Shown: piece by piece, positions 1 through 11,854 of the stretch
How the letters are laid out: every line of letters starts with the position of its first letter
Numbering within the stretch: position 1 is the first letter of the stretch
Assembly (NCBI GenBank): GCA_039619475.1
Contig: CM077115.1
Span: forward strand, 223,371,291-223,435,290
From: Icerya purchasi
Lineage: Eukaryota > Arthropoda > Insecta > Hemiptera > Monophlebidae
DNA length: 64,000 nucleotides
Direction: 5' to 3'
The notes under the pieces: generated by a model
The model's input: only the letters and a program-made list of their open reading frames with translations
What the model was told of the DNA's origin: nothing
The model's database searches: none
Position numbers and translations under genes: made by a program

Positions 1-1312
1 GTCCGCTCTGTAGAGTTCAGGAGGCTAAGCTTAAAATACATATATATTGTGATGAAACCACGAATGCTGGTGTAGTTATTTAAGAGCGATTTAGTATAAT
101 TAAAAACAAATAAGAAAAATGAACGTAAAATCTGGCTAGGTTGTTCTCTGTGTTATCTTTTCAATTGTAATTTAATTCCAAATAGCGTATTCATGCGGGA
201 AAGTAACGTAATTTTAAAGTAAATAACAATGAAAACAGAGAACAGATTAACGTAAAATCAATAATTAAGGAATTCCGCACTTGTTGCCCGCAGATGAGAC
301 GGAAATTTTGAATTAAACACTTTCGGAAATTAAAGTAACAGAAATATTATTATTAAAATGTTATCTGCGATTAAATAGCTACACTAGCGGGGTTCGGGGT
401 TGAACAGCGGCAAGATCACATTCATCGACCGGGGTAAATCTGCCTGCTGGTTAGTTTTTGTGTTGTCTGTGTGTGCTGTCGGACGGTGTGATCGCTGTTT
501 ATTCGCCGTAGCGTAGATTCATCGTGTGAGGCTGTATCATCGTGTTTGATCGAACTCTTACGTGTTTTTTTCGAAAGTATTATTTTTTTTTTTGTTATTG
601 AGTCGTTTTAACGGCCCTGGCCCCGTAATTTAAGACACTTGTATAGTACGGAGGAGCAGGGTTGTTAAAAACAATATTCGAGTGAAGGAAGGGTTACAAC
701 AATATATATATATTTCGATTATATAATCTGAAATTGATTTAAAGACTAGTTATTTTACATGGTTTTGAAACTTTGGGGAAAAAATTTACGATCTTTTTTT
801 AAATTTCATATTATGCGTTAGAGGGCTATTCTGTTCATTCCCGAGTCCTTTATTATTCATCTCTTTTTAACGCAACATCTTCTTATTTTAGGTGCATCTC
901 CTTGACAGAAGTGTTAGCCTACATCATGATCTAGTTCTTTTCCTGGCTCCATCGTCCTCTATTAAATCTGCCACTTTCTTCTTTTCTCCGAAGCCGGCGG
1001 TCATCTATTGCCGCTAAATTTCATCATTAATCTCAAGCGAGCTTTCGAATTACTGAATACGTCGCGGGAATCTTAAGGAAGAACACTTAATCAGTATTCT
1101 CCTGCGATATAGGCAGCGTAATGTCGTAATTTCACATAGATATAATAACAAATATAAACTCTTTCTTTCCGTTTCGCGCAGGACGATGTGATTGTCAGTC
1201 TCGCAGTAATTAAACACAATAGGATGTGTTACGATATCTATGGCAACGGTGCGTGTGGCCCATTTACACAACGCTTACTATACCAATAATTTCTCTTAGC
1301 GTCCAAAGACAA

Positions 1313-1318
<6 letters not shown>
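1..1318. other. Non-coding stretch, GC-richer at 390-670
   Basis: I see no coding sequence here. Most of the interval is AT-rich. Positions about 390-670 are richer in G and C and full of TGTG/CGTG words, ending in GGCCCTGGCCCCG. That composition could fit a 5' untranslated exon or the 5' UTR of a retrotransposon, but no reading frame or recognisable motif supports either reading. Confidence 0.5.
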
Positions 1319-1380
<62 letters not shown>

Positions 1381-1407
1381 CTGGTTTCTTTTCTTTTTTT
1401 TTTTTTT
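1319..1407. repeat. (TA)n microsatellite followed by a T run
   Basis: About 29 uninterrupted TA units are followed, after a short CT-rich spacer, by a T run to 1407. The short frame read through it (YIYIYI) is an artefact of the repeat. Confidence 0.95.
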
Positions 1408-3769
1408 AAAGAAAAACAAAACCTTATTACTTATGAATATATGGAGTAACGTTAAGGCCTTTCTTCGTCGCCGGGCTAATTACGCGGCCTAGACGTTCCA
1501 GTTGCTCATTGAGGGGACGACAGTTACGCATTAATCAATATAATAAGATAGTGCCAATAAATCTCTTTAATAAAGTCGAGGAAATGGGGTTCGTTGCTGG
1601 AGAGGCGCAGAGCGAGCCGATAAGCGTGCTTTCACTATTGTTTCATAAACATTCTGGCCGTATTAGAGAGAGGTGGTCAACGAGTTGTGTCCGATTGATG
1701 CGGTCAGCGTGTGACCACCCAGTAAGAAGAAGCGCGAAACTAGTGCACCATCTGTTGCTTGCAAGCGGGTCGCGACTGAAGAAAGCACCATCGGAACTTT
1801 TACCGCATGCCGGTGGTGCGACGGAACTTAAAAGGTCCGCGCGCGCGCACAGGGTCCGAGTTGCATTGGAAAATCGGGCGGCAACGCGAGCGACGACAGA
1901 GAACAATGCGGATCGCGGATACGACGTCGGAGGAGGCGCAGCCGTCCATTCCGGTAATGAGTAAACAACGCGTAACGATGAAAAGAAAGTAAAATGCGTG
2001 TAGCCGGGGAATTGGATGCGGGCATGTTTAGGGGCTGAAGGCGAGAGCGGGCAATGGAAGGTAGTAACATTAAAATCCTTTTTATTATCGTCCTTTTATG
2101 GTTCCGGAGAATGAAGACATGGAAGTGGTGTGTACATACAATCAACGTCCAGAGAGGCAGAGCAGTAGGCAGCAGATGTGCTGATATCACGATGACAATA
2201 ATCATGTGATCGACGATTGCGTGCTATAGCGCGATATAACAAACGGCCGGTACCTTATCGCGGTCTATCACGATCAAGGTTATCGTCGATCTATCTGCTA
2301 CACCTCACACGTACACAGAGACGAGGCTCTAAATGTACCGACGCACATGCACACGTGTATCTCTCTATGCATATAGGCTCTGTTGTCGCATATTTCGCAT
2401 CTCGCATACGATGACGGGAAACGACGGAGAGCCGTGCGCTGATCAGTGAAATCGGCCGCTACGCATGATAAATGTTCTAGCAATGGACATCCAATCACAT
2501 CAGTCATAGTGCGCGCGCGCTAGAAAGAAGCCAGATCGCGATTACTGTGCTCTACCGAATAAGTCCTAGTTGGCCGGTGACATACTATAAAATATGCGCA
2601 CCTCTCCGTAAGTATGTCAAAGTGAAGGCCATATCTGATTGGAAATATCTGTACGCGTTTGCGTTTTTTAAACCGAAAGACGAAATCTCGACTCCGCGAA
2701 ATATAGGTCATACCTATGCGATGATATAGTCCGCTTCTCAGCGCTCGCCATAACTGCCGATATTCCGGTAAAATTTAATGCCAGCATACGCGTTCCGGAA
2801 TTTTTCAAGTGCAGACGCCTATGCAAACAGCCCCCCCTCCCCCGTGTCATCCGAGAATAGCCAACTATCGACCGATACTTTTTCCGCCAGTTTTACTACA
2901 TTCCCTTTCCGGATAAATCTCTCCGGAGTACTGTAATCTCTAAGTAATAATTACAACTGACGACGTTGTGTTTCAGTGATTGCCTCCGAACGCTATGTAC
3001 ATCGTTACGAGTGCGTGTCTGTGTTATCGCTCCGCAGAGGCACGCGTGCGATCTGTCGACCGCAAAGAGAACATTAATCGAAGAATTTTAAAACTTCGGC
3101 TGATGAACTTGGCCCGAACGAGCTAGCTACAAACTGTCAAGTTAATCTCGGCCGGATTGCTAGAAGACAAAACAGGCGTCGTCACTTTTCAGATAATTTT
3201 CAGACCACTTCTTCAATCGTACTTTTATAAAAATACTTGTAATCCCCGGTGAAATGCCGTAATAATAAAATAGCGCATTGTACGGATATGTTTCCAATCA
3301 CCCCTAACTCGCTTTAAAAACATTTTATCAATTCTCTTTTTTTCCCCCTTTCAAAGTATTTTAATATACGAACATGCGTTCAATATTAAAAACAACTCGT
3401 ATATCTCCGATGTGTAAAAAATGTTCTTTTTTCTTCTGTTTCGGGTTCGCCTGCAGAATAGTAATGCAGAAAAATAAACCGAGGTGGAAAAAAATGAAAA
3501 TTACAACTCGATATGTGTGTTTATCGACAATGTAGCGTGTAAATATGAATATCATCGAGGCGTATATACGAAATACGGGGTAAATAAATTTTCCGCGAGA
3601 TCGGCATACATAATTGCGGGACACTCGATGATAATGTGGTCTGCATATTTGCAGCTGACCGCCCGAATGAAGAGGACGTAAATGCATCGACGACAAAAGG
3701 CCAGGGGTCCAAGTCTAATCAAGGAGATAGGGGAGCGGTGTAATTAAGAGAAGGTAGAAACCGTTAGTA
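1408..3769. other. CpG-rich non-coding block
   Basis: This block is distinctly richer in CG words than the rest of the window, for example GCGCGCGC near 1840 and 2511. It contains the 151-codon plus-strand frame 1509-1964, but the translation is low in hydrophobic-core signal, rich in Arg/Ala/Ser and unlike any family I know. The opposite strand is equally open over part of it. I read the block as non-coding, possibly regulatory, rather than as a gene. Confidence 0.4.
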
Positions 3770-3806
3770 GCTTTTTTTTCCTTTTTCCTTTTTCCTTTTT
3801 TTTTTT
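3770..3806. repeat. Short CTTTTT-type tandem repeat
   Basis: Three to four tandem units of the form CCTTTTT sit inside a T-rich run. Confidence 0.8.
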
Positions 3807-4585
3807 AAGAATTCACGTTGCCTATTTATTATTCGAAGGCGATAGAAACGCTTTTTGTTCGTAAAATGGGATAAACGCGGGCAGAAAAACGTCGCGCGTA
3901 AAAAACTAGGCGTAAGACGGTTCTCGTCACTTGTCGGCTTTTGATAAAAATTGAATGAACCCGTTACGATAGTTCTATGAGAGAGGAGACACTTTTAAGG
4001 CAGTTGTTCGCACTCGCCTATCCCCGATTACGCGGAAATTGTTGTTTGTTCCCCTATAATATATAGTCTCGATTATAGGCATGGCCGTCTAGATATTTTT
4101 TTCGGAAAAGAGCTCGGCAATTTTTCCAAGCTGCTTATTATCGTAGTAAATGGTTTAATCTATCTGTCAAATTCACGCACAGCGCGTTCATGTATAGCTT
4201 TCAAACATAGGTTCGTGCTTTAACAAGGGTAGAGAGCCGAGAGTGTAATGGACACACCGCGGACGATGGCGAGTGGCGGAGAAGAAAATCCTCGGAATCG
4301 AAGAATCGAACATTTTCAGGTAGCGGAAAGGGCGCACGAGAAAGTGCCAATAGCGATGACGAGATTTATCTGCCGAAATCGCAGCAGGAGCGGGAGGACG
4401 AGATTGCAAGAGATTCGATGCCAAGTGGAAAGAAATAAAAGCGTGGTCGAGGAACGGCGCTGATGAAGCCTTTAAGATAAGCGCAGACAGATGTTTATGC
4501 GGAATAATTGTAGATGCAAATCTAGCAACAAATGCGACGTCCATTTCCGAAGTGCTGACCGCCAGCGCCGCCTCCGCGACCACCA

Positions 4586-4605
4586 GACGACGACGACGAC
4601 GACGA
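4586..4605. repeat. (GAC)n trinucleotide repeat
   Basis: About six GAC units in tandem. Confidence 0.85.
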
Positions 4606-4770
4606 TGGTGAGAGTCAGGTTAAAAGTGGCCAGAACCTAGCGACGCGTATTACATTGTATACAGATTATTATTGTCAGCTGAGACAGATATTCGCATGCG
4701 CAATTTACATAATCTGTCTGATGCAGCGAAAAACAGATAAGCGACCTATGCAAATGGTGGCAGCAGTGGC

Positions 4771-4796
4771 CCGGCCTAGATGGCAGCCTAGGCCGG
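4771..4796. repeat. GC-rich perfect hairpin
   Basis: CCGGCCTAG at 4771-4779 is exactly complementary to CTAGGCCGG at 4788-4796, leaving an 8-base loop (ATGGCAGC). The stem is nine base pairs with seven G:C pairs, unusual in this AT-rich setting. It could be the core of a decayed inverted-repeat element. No transcript or function can be inferred. Confidence 0.7.
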
Positions 4797-5409
4797 CGAA
4801 TTTCATCGGGACACGGCTAATAAATGCTACAATGGGCACAAACGTAACAAGATATAAGCGATTATATCGGAAAGTAGGATTAGCTCTGCTCCTTTGACCA
4901 TATATGAGAAAAGGGAAATTTCATTTTTCTATTAATTCAGTTCTGCGACATACACGGTAATTACAACGACCGCTAAACATCGCTGAGCGTCCACCACGCA
5001 CGCCCGTTCATTCACTGCGCCCAATAAATAAACGAATAGACGAACAAATAAATAACGGCGGCGTCGTCCGGTTCGCAGCAGAAACACAATTCCAATTTCA
5101 CCTTCTAGCCGACCATGCGACTGAAAGTGAAATGGCCTCCGCATATCAGCCAGCTCTGGCACGCCAATCGCCACACTAATCGACGCTTATAATAAAAAGG
5201 GATGCGGCGTCCGTGCCCGACATACTTCTCGTTTTACATAGTGCCCCCTAGATGGTCCAAAACGACGACCAACATTCGTTAATTAGAAAGTATGCTGGCG
5301 AGCGAAAAGTTAAGTAATCGATAAATCAATGGTTTTCCGTAGATAAGGGTTTAACGATATGAACAATATAGACACGTACAATTTTGGCTATGATTAACTC
5401 CCACCCCTC

Positions 5410-5447
5410 AAAAAAAAAAAAAAAAAAAAAATAATATTAAAAAAAAA
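5410..5447. repeat. Poly(A)-rich tract
   Basis: A 22-base A run is followed by ATAATATT and a second A run. It may be the tail of a very old retroposed sequence, but no element body is recognisable upstream. Confidence 0.8.
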
Positions 5448-8400
5448 GAGACACATCTTTAGTCAACCTTCCTGAGAGAAATTCAAGTGTTTTTAATTCC
5501 TAGCTAGTCCATAAAGTAAGGTATATGTAAGAACTCGATGATCCCTCGGACTCGGTCAGAGTGTTTTTTCTATAATTCTTGTATGAGAGTTGATTATAAT
5601 ATCGATTCTGCTAAAATAAACGTCTTATGAACATTACAGATTTTCTCATTACCTCGTCCGGTGTAAGAATGGTATAGCCATTAGAGTATAACATATATAA
5701 TAATTCTGTCGTTTGGGCCTCGCGGAGGGGACAAGCCCCCTCCACTTCTAATCTTTCTTCTTCTAAATTTTTTTTAGAAAAATCGTTTTCAATTGACTAC
5801 GTCATTCTTACCCGTGTTTTATTTTTAAAAAACAAAAAATATTTTAGTAATTGTACAACACGGCATTCACAACCTTTGTTATCATATATAAATTAATAAA
5901 TTAACCGGAGATAATCATCGAACAAAAAATGTAGCGTACCCTGAGCTAAGAATGACACAGTCATTAATGTATATATATGCATGCGTATGTACATAATATA
6001 CCGTCATGACCTGAACACGATACATAATCAGTAATTTTGACACCTTTACGGAGATTTTTTAAAAACACTTATAACATCTTTCGGGGCGAAAATAATCATG
6101 AAATGTTACAGGCTCATTCTTAAAGCTGTGAATTTTTTGAATTTAAATAAAATGTTTTCGGATGTTGTAATTATTCGAAGTATTCCAGAAGGTTTTAGGA
6201 AGTTTATGAATTCCGATTAGTATCGTTTGAAAATTCTTTTTACGTTTCGGTCTAAACTATGAGTGAAATTTTGCATTTTTTATCTTTCGACCGAAACCGG
6301 AAATTTGTCGAAAGTCAAATGAATTATAAAAATCCAAAAAAATTCCTTTTTTTGTTCTGGGGGGTCTTTTCTTTGTTCAATCGCCGCTACTGATAAAATG
6401 TTTACACATTCTATAACCGTTACCATCAGCTGCCGAACTGACTAAAACTTTATTTATTTATTTATTTATTTTTTTTTTTTTTTGAGCAAAACTTTCCAAA
6501 GTATCTTTTGGTCACTTACATTCGCTAACAATTTGAATCATTATTCGAATTCAAGTCGGCAATACTAAGGCCTTAAAATCGACCATTAGTACGGTTAGCG
6601 CGTTTTGTAAAATCACATTCTTATTTCTCTTATGGTGTTTATTAGTGTTTTAGTTTTAATTTTGCAATATAAAAGTTACAAAAGTGAAATTTCATAAATT
6701 TAAACGGAATAAATGATCTAGCGACTTCTACAAGTAGCGGCCCTAATCAGTAATTGTAAAGAGAGAACAGGCGGCTTTGAGACAATTCAAAAATATTCTC
6801 AGAGCTGCGCGGTGATGTATTTTAAGGAAATACAAGAACTGGTTCTAAAGATTCAAGGCAAGTTGATAATAGAGTGGCCATACCTTAAATTAAATGACCG
6901 TTATCCGATTACCGCACTGATAACCTACGTGATCCGAATGTGAAAAACGCAACTGATTTCCGTTACAGAGCAATTCAAACGGACGCTGCTGAAAGAACAT
7001 TAATTAGAATTGAAATTTACCGCAGGTAGACTCGGAGAATAGAGGGAAAAAATTGTTGGCATCATCGCTCTTTATAAATCGTCCTGACGCGGAGGATTAT
7101 CGAATAAATTAAAACCGGATTATTAACAAATAGTTATTATAAAAAGCAACGCGGTAAAAACAAAGGGTAAAATTCCGCGTTGAAACTAATAAACCTAGGA
7201 GTCACCCGTTAATTACGTGAGCTGTTTTTCTTTCAATTTGGACTTCCCCCTTTTAGTTAGTTTAGAGTGAAATTTGGTGCAACCCTCTTACGTGAAATCT
7301 ACACTATAGTCGTTAAAGGACTACATTTATTTTTATACAGCAGAAAAATAATTTAAATCTAGTAAAATTAAAAGTAAAAGCAGACACTATTCACTCACTC
7401 CATAGGCATTCATTTGTTGTTTTTTTTTTTACTTTTTCTTTATTCTCGAAATTTTTAATAGCCACGAGACTTCTTTTAAGCGAGTAAAATGAGAGGACGA
7501 CACTCCAAACAAAGTAAAAGAAAAATTTAATAATTTTTTTTCCGTCATCTCTATAATAATGTGTATATTCTTTAAAAGTTGACGAGAGATTTTCAATTAT
7601 CCCTTACCTCCCTCAGTTTAAATGGCTCGCATTAAACGTGTAGTAATGATGTAGTTAAAAAATTCGATACTTACACTAGCGAATAATATCTTAAAACTGA
7701 AATAGCGTCGAGTTCAAATTTTAAAAGTTTTCGGCATAACCTCACGCAACGTATGCTGCACTATATTCAATAAAGTTTTGTAATGTTTAAATTAATGCTC
7801 ACTAAACATCGGATTTAGGTAAATAGAGATCATTTGTCATTCATCGCCGGGGCTTTTTTTTTTTTTTTTTTCGCTATTTCAATAACAAATGTTATAAAAT
7901 CACAGGAATAAATAAGCAAAAACGGTTTCAACTGAAAATTTTTGGATTTTCCGATTGATACATTTTACTCGGGGACAGGGAGATCAAGAAAAAAAAACGA
8001 AAAAAACAAAAATGATTACGAAATGGCAAAGCACGAGGAAAATCTCCTGCAAGTACTGCGAATGTATTATATAGGAGGATTCTGGTAAGTTCATTTAGTT
8101 TTGATGAGAAGCTAACAGAGCTAGAAAAATTAGTAACTCAAAAAGACGATAGTTCAAAGTGACGTTACCCAATTGGAAAGTTGCCTGAGACACGGGGTGA
8201 CCAGCGGTAAAATGTCTAGCGCCCAATATGTTGTACTATTGATTATAGATCTCTATATGGCAAACTAGAAGAATTGAAAGTTGGAAAGAAACTCTGTCAA
8301 AACAGTTGTTTTCATTCGAAAAATTTAATAAGAATGTAGACGAGCTAACGCAAGTTTCAAGCAAGCTGTTGAAAAAAAAGTGAGAGAATGACTACTAATA

Positions 8401-8451
8401 GAAAGAACAAAAAAGCAAAAACAGTAAATTATTTTATAGAGTTTCTTCCTG
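5448..8451. other. AT-rich non-coding stretch
   Basis: No open frame of note and no recognisable gene. It contains the possible small inverted-repeat element at 5657-5817 and several T or A runs (about 6468-6483, 7427-7438, 7854-7871). Confidence 0.6.
5657..5817. mobile_element. Possible small MITE with central GC hairpin
   Basis: The word GTGTAAGAATGG at 5661-5672 recurs in inverted orientation as CATTCTTACCCGTG at about 5803-5816, giving imperfect terminal inverted repeats of about 18 bp. Exactly midway, at 5725-5744, lies a perfect 7-bp hairpin (GGAGGGG / CCCCTCC). A further direct copy, CTAAGAATGAC, starts near 5946. The symmetry suggests a non-autonomous DNA element, but target duplications are not clear. 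Confidence 0.3.
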
Positions 8452-9721
8452 TTTTTTTTTTCCTTTCCCTTTTTTAAATTGTGTGTGCTGTTTTGTAACT
8501 ACTGTGGTCATTACAGCACACACAAGGGGAGTTTATTTAGATTTGTTGTGTTAGGCCACTCATTCTAACAAAGGCTATAATTCGAGTGATGTTTATTGAT
8601 TCGTTAGAGAGTATGCACTCTATGTTTCCCAGCAAGTCCAGTTGTTTTCGTAATACCTTCATCTTTTGGCAGGTGAGCAGTATATGAGAGACTGTTGGTA
8701 TGGTTATCTGGCCGCATAGGGGGCACATAGCTGGAGACGGGGTTTTATCGATTATGTATTTGTAGGAAATAGCGATATGCCCGATTCGCAATCGGCTGAG
8801 GATCTTAAAGTCGTTTCTGTATGTTCCTTTTGGTGGCCACCATGGTTCAACTGTGGGCTTTATGCTTCTTAAGATTGTTGTAGCAGCTGCCCATTCAGTT
8901 CTCCACTGTTTTTCGCACGCTCTTAATAATGTGTATTCCATTGATGTTGGTAGTTCTGCGTCTTCTGGCATTGGCGAGAGCAAGGCAGACCGTGCTGCTA
9001 TGTCAACCCTCTCGTTGCCAGGCACTCCAGTGTGTCCGGGAACCCATATCAACGACAAATGACTGCCCTTTAGGTGTAATTGGTATAAGTTGTGCCATAT
9101 CTCTTGTACCAGCTGGTTGTTGTATTTTGGGCCCTTAATCATGTTTAAGGATTGTAAAGAGTCAGTAACTAGGAGGTAGAGTTACTGGTTCTGGTGTGAG
9201 ATGTGGTGATGTGGTGGAAGCAGTGTGCGATTGCGTACAGCTCTGCGTCCAATGCTGAACAGGCATCGTTGAGCCTGGTTTCGTATAAGATGTCATCACC
9301 CTCGAATGCACAGGCTGCTGGCAGTGAACCTTCTTCACCGACTGCCTTGGCTCCATTTGTGTAGTAAATTAGATGGTCGTGGTACTTGTTAATTGCCCTA
9401 ACTGCCACTTTCACTGGATATAGGGGGCTTGTTGTATTTGGATTTTGTGTCAGCGATAGATCGATATTTATTTGGACCGTGATCCAAGGAGGAATGTGGA
9501 TTTTGGGACTGGCTGTTAACGACTGTACGGACATAATACCACATCTTCGCAGTTCTATCAGTAATTCTGGTAATGGGTCGTCGGGAAAGTTTGGTTCGAG
9601 GTGGTAATGCTCCAATTTTAGGGGAAGGTTTCGTGTGTTGTTGAAGTGGTGGTACATACTTCGCAGTGTGAAGTATTTTCGGGATAAAAGGAGTGGAGGG
9701 CACCCATATTATTTTCAGCAA
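8452..9721 (-). pseudogene. Non-LTR retrotransposon 3' end: RNase H and zinc-knuckle C-terminus (5'-truncated, frameshifted)
   Basis: This is the C-terminal part of a LINE-type ORF2 read on the minus strand. From 9657 the frame shows IYYTNGAKA, where an RNase H catalytic Asp is expected but Asn is found, then an AELYAIAHCF helix with the catalytic Glu. A frameshift near 9170-9180 moves the reading into the next frame, which carries LLVTDSLQSL (third acidic residue) and WVPGHTGVPGNERVD (last acidic residue). A tether region with RLRIGHIAISYKYI follows, then CPLCG...HILLTC, the CCHC-like knuckle typical of insect non-LTR ORF2 ends. The longest intact frame is 8537-9142. The reverse transcriptase and endonuclease are absent, as expected from 5' truncation. 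The 3' UTR (8452-8536) has a 13-bp inverted repeat and an A-rich tail. Motif assignment is strong. The exact clade (R1, Jockey or I-like) is not decided. Confidence 0.9.
8479..8525 (-). repeat. 3'-UTR inverted repeat (stem-loop) of the 8.5-kb retroelement
   Basis: The 13-base arms TTGTGTGTGCTGT (8479-8491) and ACAGCACACACAA (8513-8525) are perfectly complementary. The loop contains a second, weaker TGTAA/TTACA pairing. It lies just 3' of the ORF stop on the minus strand and before the A-rich tail, where some LINEs and partner SINEs keep a stem-loop recognised by reverse transcriptase. The functional reading is inference. Confidence 0.75.
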
Positions 9722-10425
9722 TAGGCTGGCCAGTAGCGTTTTTAAATACTTAAAATTAGAATTTGAATAAGATTAAATAATTACTCTGTAAATTTATTTA
9801 TAAAACGAGAATTTTATGTTTCATTTTTATTTACGCATCATCGGGATGTGGTAATATTTATGAATAAACGTTAATAGTCGGAAGAAAGAAAAAAAACAAA
9901 AACGGATTGAGGAACATCGACTTTGTGTATTATAGGACACTACACAACTTATTTTATTTTAAAAACAATGAATGTCTTTGTAATTTATTTAATAAATAAT
10001 GCTTTCGATTAAAATAATCTTTCGCGCGGAATATTTCAATTGGGCTATTACAACCGAACAACTTGCATAATGTAGGATATGGGACATTGGTTAAGCGGCG
10101 CCACCGCGGTTAAATGTAACGAGTAAATTAACCGACTTTGTAGGCGTTTTTTTCCCTTTGTTTTTTGATTTTTTAATTTTAATTATAATTAGCTAACACA
10201 TACGCGCGTTAATAAAAGTAATTACCACGCGGAAAAATGTCGGGACCAGTAATTGCTTTGTGCTCTCCTTCATAATTAAGCACCTTATTAAATTTTTAAT
10301 TAAGTAACGTGTTCGAAAATAAAAAATGGTCAATCGTCGCGCAAAATATTGACTTTTCACCGCTGTGGATGTTAAAATTTCAATTTCGATTCAAAGTAAA
10401 AAATACGAAAATTTAATGAAACCGC

Positions 10426-10457
<32 letters not shown>

Positions 10458-10783
10458 TTATTTAAAGTTGCTTGGCAGCCAGGGTCATTTGCGACGCTAA
10501 GAAGTTTTTACATCTTATAAGTTAATCGATTATAAAGCAGAAGGAAAAAAGAAAAAAATAACCGATATACAATACTACTATATAAGTGTCTGGTGAGCTT
10601 CAAAAATTTAATGATGTTGTTAACACGCCGTTTCACTAGAATTTCAGCTAAACCAGCATCCTCCTCGGATCTCTCTTGTTGAAATTTGTGGCAAGAGGCG
10701 ATTTGGTGATTCACCGTTATTGGTACTATACGTCACAAATGGGTTTTGGTTGTTTTTGGAATAGGTGATTATGTGTGAAAATG

Positions 10784-10855
10784 CAGTGGTCCAGGCCCGG
10801 ATTAAGTGTATGATAGGCCGGAGGCTACGGAAATACTAGGGGCCCTTTTCGGAGG
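10784..10855 (+). mobile_element. Possible hAT-type terminal sequence remnant
   Basis: The segment starts CAGTGGTCCAGGCCCGG, continues ATTAAG, then has GGCCGGAGGC and AGGGGCCC. This resembles CAG(G)GG(C)CGGATTA...GGGGCCC ends seen in non-autonomous hAT elements. Only one end is visible and no 8-bp target duplication was found. Confidence 0.3.
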
Positions 10856-11002
10856 AAGTGACAAAAATTATCAATTTTATAGAATAACTAAATTTTCTTT
10901 GATTTAAATTAATTATATTATTTTGAATTCACGAATTAACATATAATTATTAATGTAAACAAAACTAAATATCATATAGACAATGGGTACAATTTTCGAT
11001 GC

Positions 11003-11060
11003 CAAAAAAAAAAAAATATATATCTATGTTTATATGTATATATATATATATGTATATATA
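11003..11060. repeat. Poly(A) plus (TA)n microsatellite
   Basis: A 13-base A run is followed by interrupted TA units. Confidence 0.9.
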
Positions 11061-11772
11061 AAATTTTAAACAATGAATTATTTTTTGTTCTTTTTGTATA
11101 ATATCGTTAAAATCTACTGAACGGAAAAAATCTATCTCGATCGTTAATCTTGATAATGGCGATAACCTATCATCTGGCATGGTTGATCTGTACACGTTTT
11201 TTATTCTTTTTAATATCCAAAAAGATTTTTTCGCCTCATAATTATCTAATCGGTATAGTTACAAATATTCTATATGTAATATAAATGTGTTTGGAAAAAC
11301 ATCTATTGTTGCACGTTTAACCGTCCATGTCGGAGATGGGAGGCTTAAACGAATGTGACCCGATTTTGAGTATAAGTTTGCAAATCGAACGAAAATTTTT
11401 CACTGAACGATTACAATCAGTCGGCAATTAATGATTTCTTTATTATGAAGCGAAAATTAATTTTATTATGAAAAGAGAAATATTATGAAAATATTATACA
11501 TGAATATTTGTAATATTACTTAAAATGAAAATGCCTGTACATCGAAATACAGAGTAATTTCCAACGGATAATTTGTTGTTAAAACTATCGTTTGACGAAG
11601 TATAACCTTTAATGAAAAAAATTGATACATAAATACAATTACATCAATGAAATTATAATTATTATTTGATTTACATAAACAGTACATAGTATATTTAACC
11701 TCTGATGTACACACTTCTTAATGCGAAATTCGAAATATGTTTTGTTTTAGAAACTGCGATAATTAGTGTATA

Positions 11773-11852
11773 CTGGGGTGAGCAAAAGTCAGGGTGCACC
11801 ACCATCGAAAACTGCACGTGTGCGTTTGTACCCTGACTTTTGCTCAACCCTG
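11773..11852. mobile_element. 80-bp mariner-type MITE (solo inverted repeats) flanked by TA
   Basis: The left end CTGGGGTGAGCAAAAGTCAG and the reverse complement of the right end, CAGGGTTGAGCAAAAGTCAG, match at almost every position, and the match continues for a further four to five bases. A TA dinucleotide lies immediately outside each end (11771-11772 and 11853-11854), as expected for Tc1/mariner target duplication. Only about 25 bases separate the repeats, so no transposase can be encoded. Such elements move in trans by a full-length relative; none is visible in this window. Confidence 0.75.
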
Positions 11853-11854
11853 TA

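Larger units (their letters stand above)
3807..5409. other. Non-coding, CpG-containing stretch
   Basis: No supported gene. It holds a short GAC repeat at 4586-4605, a strong GC hairpin at 4771-4796 and a CTCF-like word near 5243-5258. Short open frames are present on both strands, but none resembles a known protein. Confidence 0.4.
9722..11770. other. AT-rich non-coding stretch
   Basis: No gene recognised. It holds a long T run (about 10430-10450), a hAT-like end at 10784-10855 and a TA-rich microsatellite at 11003-11060. Confidence 0.6.

Noticed and set aside
1509..1964. 151-codon plus-strand frame
   Set aside because: No recognisable domain. Arg/Ala/Ser-rich translation is explained by the CpG-rich composition, and other frames there are also open.
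2960..3100. Acceptor-like GTGTTTCAG followed by a short open frame
   Set aside because: The frame closes after about 33 codons and has no donor or motif.
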